A stretch of 64,000 bases of DNA from Cryptomeria japonica (taxonomy: Eukaryota > Streptophyta > Pinopsida > Cupressales > Cupressaceae), in contig NC_081412.1 in NCBI RefSeq assembly GCF_030272615.1, positions 548,916,488-548,980,487 of the forward strand, in the 5' to 3' direction. The position numbers and the translations under genes are program-made. The notes below the pieces were generated by a model. It did not search any database and was not told the origin of the DNA. It saw only the letters and a list, made by a program, of their open reading frames with translations. Positions 11,428-21,417 of this stretch are shown piece after piece; the stretch's first letter is position 1; each line of letters begins with the position of its first letter.

Positions 11428-12068
11428 ACTACAATTACAAAACACACAAAAACTTGCACAAGAACCTAACCTAAGTTCTCAAAATGATATTAAAACCACA
11501 ATACAAGACTCTCAACACCATTTAGTTTGCAAAACAATCCATTATCAACCTGTTAATGCTCCATTTGTGCCTACTGGCAATAAAAACACAGTCGCAGTCA
11601 AGGTCTTTTCTCTTGGCCATACAATCTGACATCCAACCCCTCATTTTAGGGTTTGCAACATTTTATAGTTTCTCTACCTTGGTTGTTGTTCCATGGTTAT
11701 GGTTCCTAATGCCAAACTAAGGTTATGACCTATTTGGTGGGAAAGTTGCATGACAACTTTGAAAAGTTGTCATGCAACTTTTTACAACTTTTTAGCAACT
11801 TCTACAATGTTGCTTTTCTTGACTTTTGGGCCTACCTTGGGCTATCCTATGGACACAACCATGCCACAAGGACCTCAAACACATCAAAGGCTCAGATACC
11901 CTCTACTCCACAAGAAAACTCAACCTAGACTTATGGACCTAGGACCTAAACTAGGACCTAAACAAGACCAATGAGCTCTTGGCTCTTATTACATTTACAT
12001 GGCTTCTTAAAGAAGCAAAATTCCAACAAAGGTCACATGGAGGAAGAACTTAGAAGGGTGCTCTTTCA
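11428..12068 (-). repeat. 3' LTR of chromovirus, internally deleted
   Basis: It matches 17725-18347 of the 5' LTR from the shared ATTACAAAACACAC onward, with a few per cent substitutions. On the element strand only U3 and a few terminal bases remain. The segment corresponding to about 16773-17720 is absent. Confidence 0.85.
11742..11781. repeat. Perfect 18-bp hairpin in chromovirus 3' LTR
   Basis: Arms AAAGTTGCATGACAACTT (11742-11759) and its exact complement (11764-11781) are separated by TGAA. The same structure is unchanged in the other LTR. Confidence 0.9.
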
Positions 12069-12085
12069 CCATACTTCCCCTCTAC
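12069..12085 (-). promoter_or_regulatory. Polypurine tract of chromovirus
   Basis: The minus strand reads GTAGAGGGGAAGTATGG, purine-rich and directly abutting the 3' LTR start (TGAAAGAGCACCC). This is the expected position for the plus-strand primer. Confidence 0.75.
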
Positions 12086-12091
12086 ACAAAA

Positions 12092-12214
12092 TTAAGGAAC
12101 TAGGGGAGAGATGAGAACCAGGTCAATACCAAATTTCTTGAACCTGTTCTCTTCAACCCAAGTGGCTTCAGACTCAGGTTGACCTGCCCACTTCACCAAG
12201 TGTTCCATGTAGAC
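12092..12214 (-). pseudogene. pol: Chromodomain tail of chromovirus Pol
   Basis: It follows in frame after the TAG at 12215-12217. The 40 codons contain HLVKWAGQPESEATWV, the conserved chromodomain core (Y/H-L-V-K-W...W), then VEENRFKKF and a TAA end. In chromoviruses this module at the integrase C-terminus directs integration to marked chromatin. The stop before it separates it from integrase in this copy. At 40 codons only the central part of a chromodomain is covered here; the rest precedes the stop (EEILESRVKKSTRY). Confidence 0.8.
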
Positions 12215-14551
12215 CTAGTATCTAGTAGACTTCTTCACCCTTGACTCCAAGATCTCTTCTTCTATGGGTTGCTTCACTTGAGGTAAGGCATTCACATCCA
12301 AGTCTTGCAATACCTTGGCTTGTTTCTCAGTGTGCCATGTTGTTTCACCTTTGTACAATATCATGTCAGAAACATTGAAGACTGATGATATAGCTAAACC
12401 AAAAGGAAGATCCACCTTGTAGGCGTTCTCACCATATTTGGCTAGAATTTTACAAGGTCCTACCCTCTTCATTTGTAGCTTAGTAGGATTTCCGCTTTGC
12501 ATTCTAGCTTTGCTTAAATGGACCATCACATAGTCACCCACTTTGAATTGAACCTCTCTCCTTCTTTCATCCACTTTTGCTTTCATTTTTTGAGTAGAAT
12601 CTAGGATGGCTCTCTTGACTTGTTCTTGTACTTCCTTGATGGTTTGTGTGAAGTCCTCTGCTTGCCCACCCTTCATCTCCATTGCATCAAGTTCCCTTAG
12701 TTCACACACTCCTCTAGGGTGTCGTCCATAGACAACCTCAAAAGGACTCCTTCCAGTGGTCCTATTTACACTATCATTGTAGGTATACTCAGCTTGTGGA
12801 ATAACTAGATCCCATATCTGCCCATACTCCTTAGTTAGACACCTCAAAAAGTTTTCTAACACCTTGTTAATGACTTTAGTTTGACCATTAGTTTGTGGAT
12901 GGTAAGCTGAGTTGAATGAGAAATTAGTCCCTAGTCTCCTCCATAAGGTTTTCCAAAAATGGCCCATGAACTTGCTACCCCTATCTGAAAAAATACTTAA
13001 TGGGAGTCCATGGATCATTACAATCTCCTTAAAGAAGAGATGTGCAATATAACTAGCATCATGAGTAGTTCTACATGGAATGAAATGGCTCATCTTAGAA
13101 AATCTGTCTACCACCACATAGATGCTATCCATACCTGTTTTGGTCTTAGGGAGTCCTACCACAAAGTCCATGCTCACACACTCCCAAGGTCTATTTGGGA
13201 TCGGTAATGGCTGATAGAGGCCTGCATTGCTTGATCCTCCTTTTCCCCTTTGGCACACAACACATTGCTCCACATACCTTTTCACATCCCTTGGCAACCT
13301 AGGCAAATAGTAGTACCTCTGTACTAGATCCAAAGTTTTATTGACTCCAAAGTGTCCACTTAGACTACCATTGTGTTTCTCTTGTATGAGATTTTCTCTC
13401 ATGGATCCTCTAGGTACACATAACTGATTGCCTTTGAACAAGAGACCATTTTGAAGAGTGTAATCTACATACTCACCATGAAAATGATTCTCAAACTCCT
13501 TGCAGACCTTGTAGGCTAATGAGAACTCCTCATCTTCTTCATAGAGATCCTTGAAACCTTCTATTCCTATGCTCTGCAATTGTAGTTCTTGGACAGTCAA
13601 GAAATTCTGGCTTAAAGCATTTGCCACCTTGTTAAGCTGCCCCTTTTTGTGCTTGATGGTAAAGGTAAAGGATTGGAGGTACTCCATCCACTTCAAATGT
13701 CTATTGCTAAGCTTCTCTTGAGTGTTGATGTAACTGAAAGCCTGGTTATCTGTGAACACCATAATTTCCTTTAGGAGTAGGTAATGCCTCCACTTCTTGA
13801 GAGACTGAACTAGTGCATACAACTCTAGATCATATGTTGAATACCTCTTCTTTGCCTCATTAATCTTCTCACTAAAAAATGCCACAGGCCTTCCCTCTTG
13901 GCTCAATACACCCCCTACTGCAATGCCACTTGTATCACACTCCATTGGGAATAGTTTGTCAAAAGTAGGTAAGAGTAGGATGGATTTTGTGGCTACTTCT
14001 TGCTTCAATAATTTGAATGCTTTATCAGCTTGACCAGTCCATTTGAACTTAGTTTTAAGGCCTCCTTTTATGGTGTCAGGTACTGGTGCACATATGGCAT
14101 TGAAGTTCCTCGCAAACTTTCTATAGAATTGGGCTAAACCATGGAAACTCCTAACTTCAGTCCCTGTTTTAGGGGCATGCCAATTCAAGATTACCTCCAC
14201 TTTGCTTAGATCCATCTTTAAGGTTCCCTTAGACACCAAAAACCCCAAGTAGACCAACTCTTGCTTCAAAAAGTCACACTTCTCTAAGTTGATTGCCAAC
14301 TTCTCTTCATGCAACCTCTCTAGGACTAACCTCAAATGTTCAAGGTGCTCCTCCTTGGTTTTGCTATAGATGAGTATGTCATCTAAGTACACTACCACAA
14401 ACCTGCATGTGAATTCCTTCAATACCTCATTCATCAACCTCATGAAGGTGCTTGGGGCATTGGTAAGTCCAAATGGCATCACAAGCCATTCATACAACCC
14501 TTCTATCATCTTAAAAGCGGTCTTCCACTCATCACCCTCCTTAATTCTAAT
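12215..14551 (-). pseudogene. pol: Chromovirus RT-RNase H-integrase
   Basis: RT starts here after a stop in the conserved GYH*IRIK motif; YLDDILIYSKT supplies the catalytic YxDD. RNase H follows (MECDTSGIAVGGVLSQ ... FTDNQAFSYI). The integrase zinc-binding region is HNGSLSGHFGVNKT ... CVVCQRGKG. The catalytic core has Asp in SMDFVVGLP and Asp in FSDRGSKF. The third acidic residue, expected as Glu in the GQTE motif, is Lys here (NGQTKVINKVLE), so this integrase should be inactive. A GPY-type C-terminal region (VGPCKILAKYGENAYKV) precedes the chromodomain. There is no frameshift in 764 codons. The track-style start at 14509 is simply the first Met after the nonsense codon. Confidence 0.9.
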
Positions 14552-14989
14552 CTAATGATAACCACTTTTAAGGTCCAACTTGGTAAAAGACATGGCACCT
14601 CCTAAATAGTCCATAAAATCCTCTATCCTAGGTATAGGGAATTTGTACCTTATGGTGATCCTATTGATTGCCCTTGAATCAGTACAAAGTCTCCACTTTC
14701 CTCCCTTCTTGGTTGCTAGTACTACCGGGATTGCACATGGGCTGATGGTTTTCTTGATCAGTCCTTGATCCAACAACTCCTGCACTTGCCTTGCCACCTC
14801 CTTATTTTGGTTAGGTGTGAGCTTATATGCTACTTTATTGGGCAGGGATGCACCAGGGACAAAATCTATTTGATGGCTTATAGACCTTCTTGGTGGGAGT
14901 GTTGTAGGTGCTCCATCACTCACTATGTCTTCATACTCTTGCAACATTTGTTTTACCTCCTTAGGTACCTCCATCTGCAACTTTTCTTC
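14552..14989 (-). pseudogene. pol: Chromovirus RT N-terminal segment
   Basis: This is the in-frame segment between two TAG stops. It has the protease-RT linker and early RT motifs: SISHQIDFVPGASLPN, then VQELLDQGLIKKTISPCAIP, then WRLCTDSRAINRITIRYKFPIPR. It ends at SGYH followed by TAG, where an HQI motif is usual. The upstream stop lies after VNPKE (14990-14992). Confidence 0.88.
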
Positions 14990-15823
14990 CTACTCCTTTG
15001 GATTCACAAAGATGGCACATCCAACTGTCTCCTCTTCATGTAGCAAGTATAAGAACTCTTTACCAGTATTAAGTAAGACACTAGGTGTCCTTGAGGTTCC
15101 CTCATCACTCTTTGTTAGAGACTGAATCTTAAAGGTTTTTCTATCCTTCTTGAAGGAAATGGAGTTCTCTTCTCCATCATAGATCATTTTCCTATCAAAT
15201 TGCCAAGGTCTACCTAGCAGCAGATGACAAGCATCCATGGGTAACACATCACATAGGATCTTGTCCTTGTATCCTCCAATAGAGAACTCTACCCAAGTCT
15301 GTTCATTGACAAGCACACTTTGTCCTTGATTCAACCATGTCACCTTGTAAGGGCTAGTGTGGGGTGTCTTTGTAAGTTTCAACTTCTTGGCTGCCTCATC
15401 TGATATGATATTATCAGTTGACCCTGAATCAACTATCACCTTGCAAACTTTACCAAAGATTTTGCATCTCACCCTAAATAATTCTCTCTTATGCTTAGGT
15501 TCATCCTTAACCGGTTGTCTTATCAAGACTCTATTGAACATCAGATTCTCTCCAATTTTTGATTCAATATGGTCCACCTCAAGTGTTTTTCTACTTGATG
15601 TGTCTTCATGGGCATAAGCAACCCTCTTTCCACTGTTTGATGAGGTAGGCTTGTTAGGGCATCTATAGGCCGAGTGTCCCAATTGACCATAGTTGTAGCA
15701 TTTTATGGTTGCAAAGTAGGAATTACCCCTGCTGGTACCTCTACCCCTATTTGGACCCCCTTGTGCACCTCTTCCTCTGGAATGGCCTCCTTTGAGATTG
15801 GTTTCACTGCTATGCTTAGTCAA
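14990..15823 (-). pseudogene. gag-pro: Chromovirus Gag zinc knuckle and protease
   Basis: An RG-rich segment (GGHSRGRGAQGGPNRGRG) precedes a zinc knuckle (CYNYGQLGHSAYRC, where the second Cys of CX2C is replaced by Tyr). The aspartic protease active site is VIVDSGSTDNII, with the later HLLLGRPWQFD flap/hydrophobic motif typical of this lineage. It is continuous in frame with Gag upstream and RT downstream. The Cys loss would weaken the nucleic-acid binding knuckle. Confidence 0.88.
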
Positions 15824-16729
15824 CTTGGACTCTCCTTGATTCCTTTGCTCACTTGCCTTGCTTTGGGAACCACCTCAGTGACTCATTTGGTCTCTACCTT
15901 TGCCTCTACCCCTATTGTTAGAGTCTCCCTTCCTCTTGTTCCTCTCTTCCACCTTAGCAGCAAGCTAATGACATTTTTGGACAGTGGTAGGAGTCCATAG
16001 GCTTATCTCCTCTTGGATGTTCCACTTTAGGCCACTTAGATACCTAGCCACCTTGATAGATTCCTCTTCTTGGACTTTGGATCTAAGACAAAGCTTTTGA
16101 AACTCCTATATGTAGGAGGTCATATCAAGGTCCTTTTACTTCAATCCCTATCTCTTCTTATGAAGTTGGACTTCATAATCCTCTAGCAAGTATTTCTCCT
16201 TGATCTTACTCACCATGGCCTTCCAGTTTGCAATAGGTAGCTTTCCCATGCTAACTCTCTCTTCTTGCAAGTAATTCCACCATGTCAAGGCTGATCCCCT
16301 TAGTCTTGATTTGGCAACCTTAGCCTTTTGAGCTTCTATCACACCTTCACACTCAAAGTATTTCTCCATACCCTCAATCCATTCCATGATAGTGTCAATG
16401 TCCATCCTTCCACTGAAATGTGGCAATCCTTCAAAAGCTTTTGTATTCAAAGCCTTAATGGCCTTTACAAAAGGTTCTTCATTGATTAAGGGGTCTGGTT
16501 TAGGTATGATGTCATCAAGATCAATAACTTTCTTGCCTCTGTCAGTAGTTTCCACACCCCAGAGTTCTTGTGCTCTCTGATCAACCACTTCTTGCAGCTT
16601 GTTCCTTATCTCACTCATGGCATCTTCAAGGAGTCTATTTTTCTCCTTTTTCTCTTCTACCTCCCTAGCTAAATCTGCATTAGCAACCATTATGTTCTCC
16701 CCTACTGATTCACCAGAATATAGAGACAT
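15824..16729 (-). pseudogene. gag: Chromovirus Gag
   Basis: It starts at ATG 16729 (MSLYSGESVGEN), 25 bp downstream of the primer site. A coiled-coil-like segment (LAREVEEKKEKNRLLEDAM) leads into a retrotransposon Gag core (LPHFSGRMDIDTIMEWIEGM, then GSALTWWNYLQEE). The frame stays open to 16148 and then has several TAG/TGA codons between 16148 and 15824. The protein there is still recognisable in the same frame (ARYLSGLKWNIQEEISLW). All damage is by nonsense rather than indel. Confidence 0.85.
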
Positions 16730-16753
16730 GCACGGTCCACCAAATCTTTAACT

Positions 16754-16766
16754 GGCTTTGATACCA
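16754..16766 (-). promoter_or_regulatory. Primer-binding site (initiator tRNA-Met)
   Basis: The minus strand reads TGGTATCAAAGCC, complementary to the 3' end of plant initiator tRNA-Met with one mismatch. It is three bases from the LTR start at 16770. Confidence 0.8.
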
Positions 16767-16769
16767 ATT

Positions 16770-18347
16770 TGATGGGAATGGGTATGGGATAGACTAGCCT
16801 AGTCTATGCTCCTTGATCCTCTCCTTGGATCACCAGGTGTTCCAACCATACCCTAGGGTCTCTAGGACTTCCCTTGACTGTAGAATCCCTTGACCTTGAC
16901 CAATCCACCCACCAACAACCTGTGATACTTCTCCTAAGGTCACACCTACTCACAAGCATCAAAAACCCTCACATAGGCTAATAAGGGTTTAGATCCTCCT
17001 TCACCTTCTTAAGTCCTAGCAAGGATAGGACAGGTCTTTGACATGGTTTTCCATCCATTCAAGTGCCCCCAAGATGTTTTAACCTTCCACTTTGTTACCA
17101 ATCTCACTATTTTGCTTCTTTCCTACAAAATAGGGCTACAAGGAATGTGCCCAATTAGGCCCCCATTCTGGACTTTTAGGGCTCCCTCTTGCAAACAATA
17201 CACAAACTTGTGAAACTTCCTTTAAGGGCTACCAATAATTTGGCAAGCGTTCAAATATTTTCTAGGTTTTGGACCTCCAAGTGTCTGTACACTACCCTAG
17301 GTGAACTTTGGGGTTTTTGAGGGTTTTTTATAAGGGTTTTAAGGCCTGCCTGGGTCACAATGATGGTTTGTTGTCTTTACCACCTTATCTAGATTGATGG
17401 AAGCTCCTCCTTCTCACCAATGGTGCTCCACACACCCCTCTACAACTCCTCCAAAGGGTGCCTCCTTTCTTGTCCTACCTTGCTCTCATGGACCTCTGCA
17501 ACTTCAACCCTTCCTAGTCGGCAACAGTCTAGTCTCACCAAGGAGTGGGTCTTTGAAAAGCTTTCCTACATCTTCAGGGGCCCTTCTTGCTCTGGGATAC
17601 TATACAAGGTCTTCACTCCTATTCCCCATGGTTTCATGGTGTTTCCACAATGGGGATAGGAGTTGTCAATCCATTACATAAAACAGTCCAAACCTGGACA
17701 GTGAAAGAGTAACTTCACAAAATAATTACAAAACACACAAAAACCTGCACAAGAACCTAACCTAAGTGCTCAAAATGATAGTAAAAAAACAATACAAGAA
17801 TCTCAACACCATTCAGTTTGCAAAACAATCCATTATCAACCTGTTAATGCTCCATTTGTGCCGACTGGCAACAAAAAAACAGTCACAGTCAAGGTCTTTT
17901 CTCTTGGCCATACAATCTGACATTCAACCCCTCGTTTTAGGGTTTGCAATTGTTTATAGTGTCTCTACCTCAGTTGGTGTGCCATGGTTAGGGTTCCTAA
18001 TGCCAAACTAAGGTTATGACCTATTTGGTGGGAAAGTTGCATGACAACTTTGAAAAGTTGTCATGCAACTTTTTACAACTTTTGAGCAACTTCTACAATG
18101 TTGCTTTTCTTGACTTTTGGGCCTACCTTGGGCTATCCTATGGACACAACCATTATACAAGGACCTCAAATGCATCAAAGGCTCACATACCCTCTACTCC
18201 ACAAGAAAACTCAACCTAGACTTATGGACCTAGGATCTAAACAAGACCAATGAGCTCTTGGCTCTTATTACATTTACATGGCTTCTTAAAGAAGCAAAAT
18301 TCCAACCAAGTTGACATGGAGGAAGACCTTAGAAGGGTGCTTCTACA
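16770..18347 (-). repeat. 5' LTR of chromovirus
   Basis: The full LTR is about 1578 bp, bounded by the primer site and the CCATG flank. A TATA box (minus TTATAAAAAA, 17325-17334) sits roughly 560 bp from its 3' end. The outer part carries a perfect 18-bp hairpin at 18033-18072. The ORFs seen in it (for example 18016-18219 plus) also occur in the other LTR and are not genes. Confidence 0.85.
18033..18072. repeat. Perfect 18-bp hairpin in chromovirus 5' LTR
   Basis: Identical arms (18033-18050, 18055-18072) and TGAA loop to the 3' LTR copy, in U3. Confidence 0.9.
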
Positions 18348-18357
18348 CCATGTGACA

Positions 18358-20412
18358 GTGGTTTAGAGTAGGCAAATTGAGTTAGAGTCGCATGGATTCT
18401 TAACTGGATCTGTTGCAAGCAGTTATTTGGATATCTGAGCTTATTAGGAACTGATCCCATGCATATATAGATGTAATTTTTAGTTTTTTTTTTTTCTATA
18501 TTTCTTGGCAGTGAGACTTCTGATAGTAGGTTGTTGTAATATGGGCAGTGAGCCCTGCAATATCATATAACTAGTTATATTATCTTGAGATTTTTTCCCA
18601 TTTGGGTTTTTCACGTATAAAAATTTAGTGTCTCTCTTATGGCTTTGTATATCTTATGTTTCATGCATTTCTTTTGGGTTGAGGTTAATTAATGATAAGC
18701 TAAGTTTTTGAAGTTCATTTTTTTTTTAATTTCTTATAAGGGAATACTAATTCTAGTTTGTTGAACACACTCATTGCAACATGATGAAGATTAGGCATGG
18801 AGACACTTGCTTGAGTATTGGCTAGATGCTCGTCAATGGCAAATTGGTACAATCTAAGTCCCATTAGACCCATGCACAAATTTGTTCAATCTAAGTCTCA
18901 ACTGGAGTCATGCACCAAGTCTCAAAAGATATTTTCTAATCTACTGAGTACAAGAAGATTTTATCAAATATGTCATCAATGACAAGGTATAAATAAGAAT
19001 GACACTTTATATTAGTATGTGTACAACATAGCTCATACAAGAGAGTACAACATAACATAGTGCATATCTGAAAGCATGAAGACGATGCCACCCAAAACAT
19101 CCCATGTAGAATATTGTATATGAATGTGCCTTCGATTGGTATGTTGTAAAAAAAAATGTAGGAGCAATTGACCCCCACTAGCTGTCAGTTGGAGAATGAT
19201 GTAGGATAAGTATGGTAGGTGGACAAGAAAAAAATTATTCCCAATTTTACTTATTTCACGAAACAATTATTTTTAAAAGATTTAAAAAATCTCATTAAAA
19301 ATATTTATTAAAAGCATGAAAAAATATTTATTAATAATAATAAAGAAAAAAACACCATATTTTCTTTTAATTTTTGAGATATTAAAAATTTATCAAAAAC
19401 CATTTAATAAAATGTTATTTAATATATTAAAAGACTTTAATTAAAAATTGTTAAAGAAAAAAATTAATTTAAATAATTTAATTTTAAATTTTTTCATTCA
19501 AACACTAAAAGAAATGATTATAAAATAATTTAATTAATTTTAAAAAAAAACATAATTAAAAAAGTTTTTTAAAAAACTTAATTAAAAACATTTCTAAACG
19601 CATTAATAATTTAAAGTTTTTAATTAAAAAAACTTTTAAAAAAATAGTACTCTGTAGTACCTCTATGTAGGAGTACCACATGGTACCTTTGCGCAATGGT
19701 ACTGCATAGACATTACTGTATAAGGGTACCATGTGGTAGGTCACTATGCAAGGTACTGCCCTACGTAGGGTACCACACAACCCTAATAAATTTTATTTAA
19801 TTTAAACAAACAAAAGAAAATGTCTGCCCCCACAAAAAATTAGTTTTTTAATTTTCTTTGCCATTTAAAAAATAAGAAAATATTTAAAAAAATAAAAATA
19901 AAAATCATACTTGCACTTGTAGAGCATTTGTATGGTAGGGGCTAGGGGGGATTTTCTCAGCTATGGGCGAATTGTTCAGATTTTGGCAAATGAATAGGTG
20001 ATCTTAGGGTTTTTGGGCATTTTGAGTGTGATGACGATGTTAGATTTTGCCCAATGTGCTTAAAAAATGCAAATTGCTCTCGGGTCTGGCAACCTCCCTC
20101 CACCTTCAAATAGTTGTAGATTTGGCCTCCAGTGTCAGATTTGGATGAAACAAAAGGTGACTCTAACTTTCTCGAACCTCCTCAACCCAATGGTGACCTT
20201 AGATTTGAGCTAGTAAGCTCCAATATCAACTTGCAATAGAAAGCTCCAAAATACAAAACCCCAAATTACATCAAAATTCTCTCAAATGACTATATATGGC
20301 ACCTTATAAGCTCTGATACCATGTAAAAAAATTCTAATAACAACCAAGATCTAGAGGCCAATGAATATCACAATGCAAGAGAGTAAAAGATAGACAAGAA
20401 CAAGTTGTATTC
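18358..20412. other. AT-rich spacer without recognisable gene
   Basis: No coding motif was seen on either strand. About 19250-19640 is dominated by A/T runs (AAATTTAAT-type). A GGTACC-rich inverted repeat lies at 19674-19738. The ORFs at 18936-19266 and 19556-19780 are low-complexity. Confidence 0.6.
19674..19738. repeat. Inverted repeat with GGTACC palindromes
   Basis: Perfect 14-bp arms, TACCACATGGTACC and its complement, flank a 37-nt loop. Further GTAC-containing partial palindromes lie on both sides (19647-19780). It is compatible with a decayed small inverted-repeat transposon or a hairpin. Confidence 0.6.
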
Positions 20413-20417
20413 TCATC

Positions 20418-21202
20418 TATTACGGATCCCACAGATACTGAGAGGGCGGGGTGAATCAGTATCTAACCAGAAATTATAATTTCTTAACTTAAAACATGCA
20501 GAACATAATATAATAGTGTACCGGTATGCAAGAAATAATGCAATAAACAGAATTAAGAACATCCACATGAAAAACACAACATAACACAAGATTTTAATGA
20601 GGAAACCCGGTGTGGGAAAAACCTCGGTGGGATTTGTGACCCACAATATTCACTCACTGGCCAATAAGAGAATATTACTTACAATAGGGGCCTGCACATG
20701 CAGGAAGGCCAACTGCCTAGAGCTCACTGCTCAATGGGAAGTCTCACTGACTTACAATAATGATTATACTAATCCAATAACTTGTACTACTTTACAATAG
20801 CATCTTCAATGCCATATTCAGTACCGGTTCCTGCTCTGTTCTTTACATATACCCCTTGACCTATATTTCACACATTAGGTCTGCCTAATATTTTTCCTTA
20901 ATGCTTCTCTTCTACTTCAAAATGTCTACAATGATCTCTTTTATATATAAGAGTCATTTTATAATTTTTCAAGTCGGCTTACAATAATAAACAAAATATT
21001 ATATAACAAAATCCTATCCGCCTCTGTGCCGGTATACTTCTTTTCTTCTATGCCGGTGTCGGTGTCCTGAGTGCCGGTGTAGAGTGTGATCTACTGATGC
21101 CGGTATAATGTCTTTGTTGGTGCCATAGGATTGCAAGGTTGCCATCAATGACAAAATCTTCAATCACATACAATGTCTCATTGGAGTGTGCATATGCCAA
21201 CA
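20418..21202 (-). repeat. 3' LTR of non-autonomous element (785 bp)
   Basis: It matches 26193-26977 closely over its full length. On the element strand it begins TGTTGGCATATGCAC; its other end reads TATTACGG on plus, where the other LTR has TGTTAGGG. TATA-like TTATATATAA is at 20941-20950. Microsatellite-free. Confidence 0.92.
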
Positions 21203-21229
21203 ATCTCCCCCTTTGACATTGATGGCAAC
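21203..21229 (-). promoter_or_regulatory. Polypurine tract of non-autonomous element
   Basis: The minus strand reads TCAAAGGGGGAGAT immediately before the LTR start. The tract and its flank are nearly the same as in the copia element (48154-48180). Confidence 0.85.
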
Positions 21230-21417
21230 ACTCATAAGAAATTTCAAAAAGTATCTAAAAATGTGTTGTCCAAAAATGTTACCAAAAATGTGTGAGCTCC
21301 CCCTGAGCATATGATTCCTGTGATTTGAATTTTCTCATCCCACTACTCCCCCTTTGGCATCAATGACAAAGGTTGTCAAGATGTCAGTAGAGTTTGTAGT
21401 TTCAACTATCCATAAAC

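Larger units (their letters stand above)
11428..18347 (-). mobile_element. Chromovirus (Ty3/gypsy) retrotransposon, nested in the Tat LTR
   Basis: This is a complete element on the minus strand: 5' LTR 16770-18347, primer site 16754-16766, one gag-pol frame 16729-12092, polypurine tract 12069-12085, and a shortened 3' LTR 11428-12068. LTRs begin TGTAGAAG or TGAAAGAG and end ...TCA on the element strand. Flanking 5-mers are TTATG (11423-11427) and CCATG (18348-18352), an imperfect target duplication differing by two C/T changes. The 3' LTR lacks about 950 bp (TATA box, R, U5) that the 5' LTR still has. Confidence 0.88.

Noticed and set aside
11725..11974. Small ORFs repeated at 18016-18219
   Set aside because: Both lie in LTR U3 on the antisense strand and differ by frame-insensitive changes; the repetition is due to LTR duplication.
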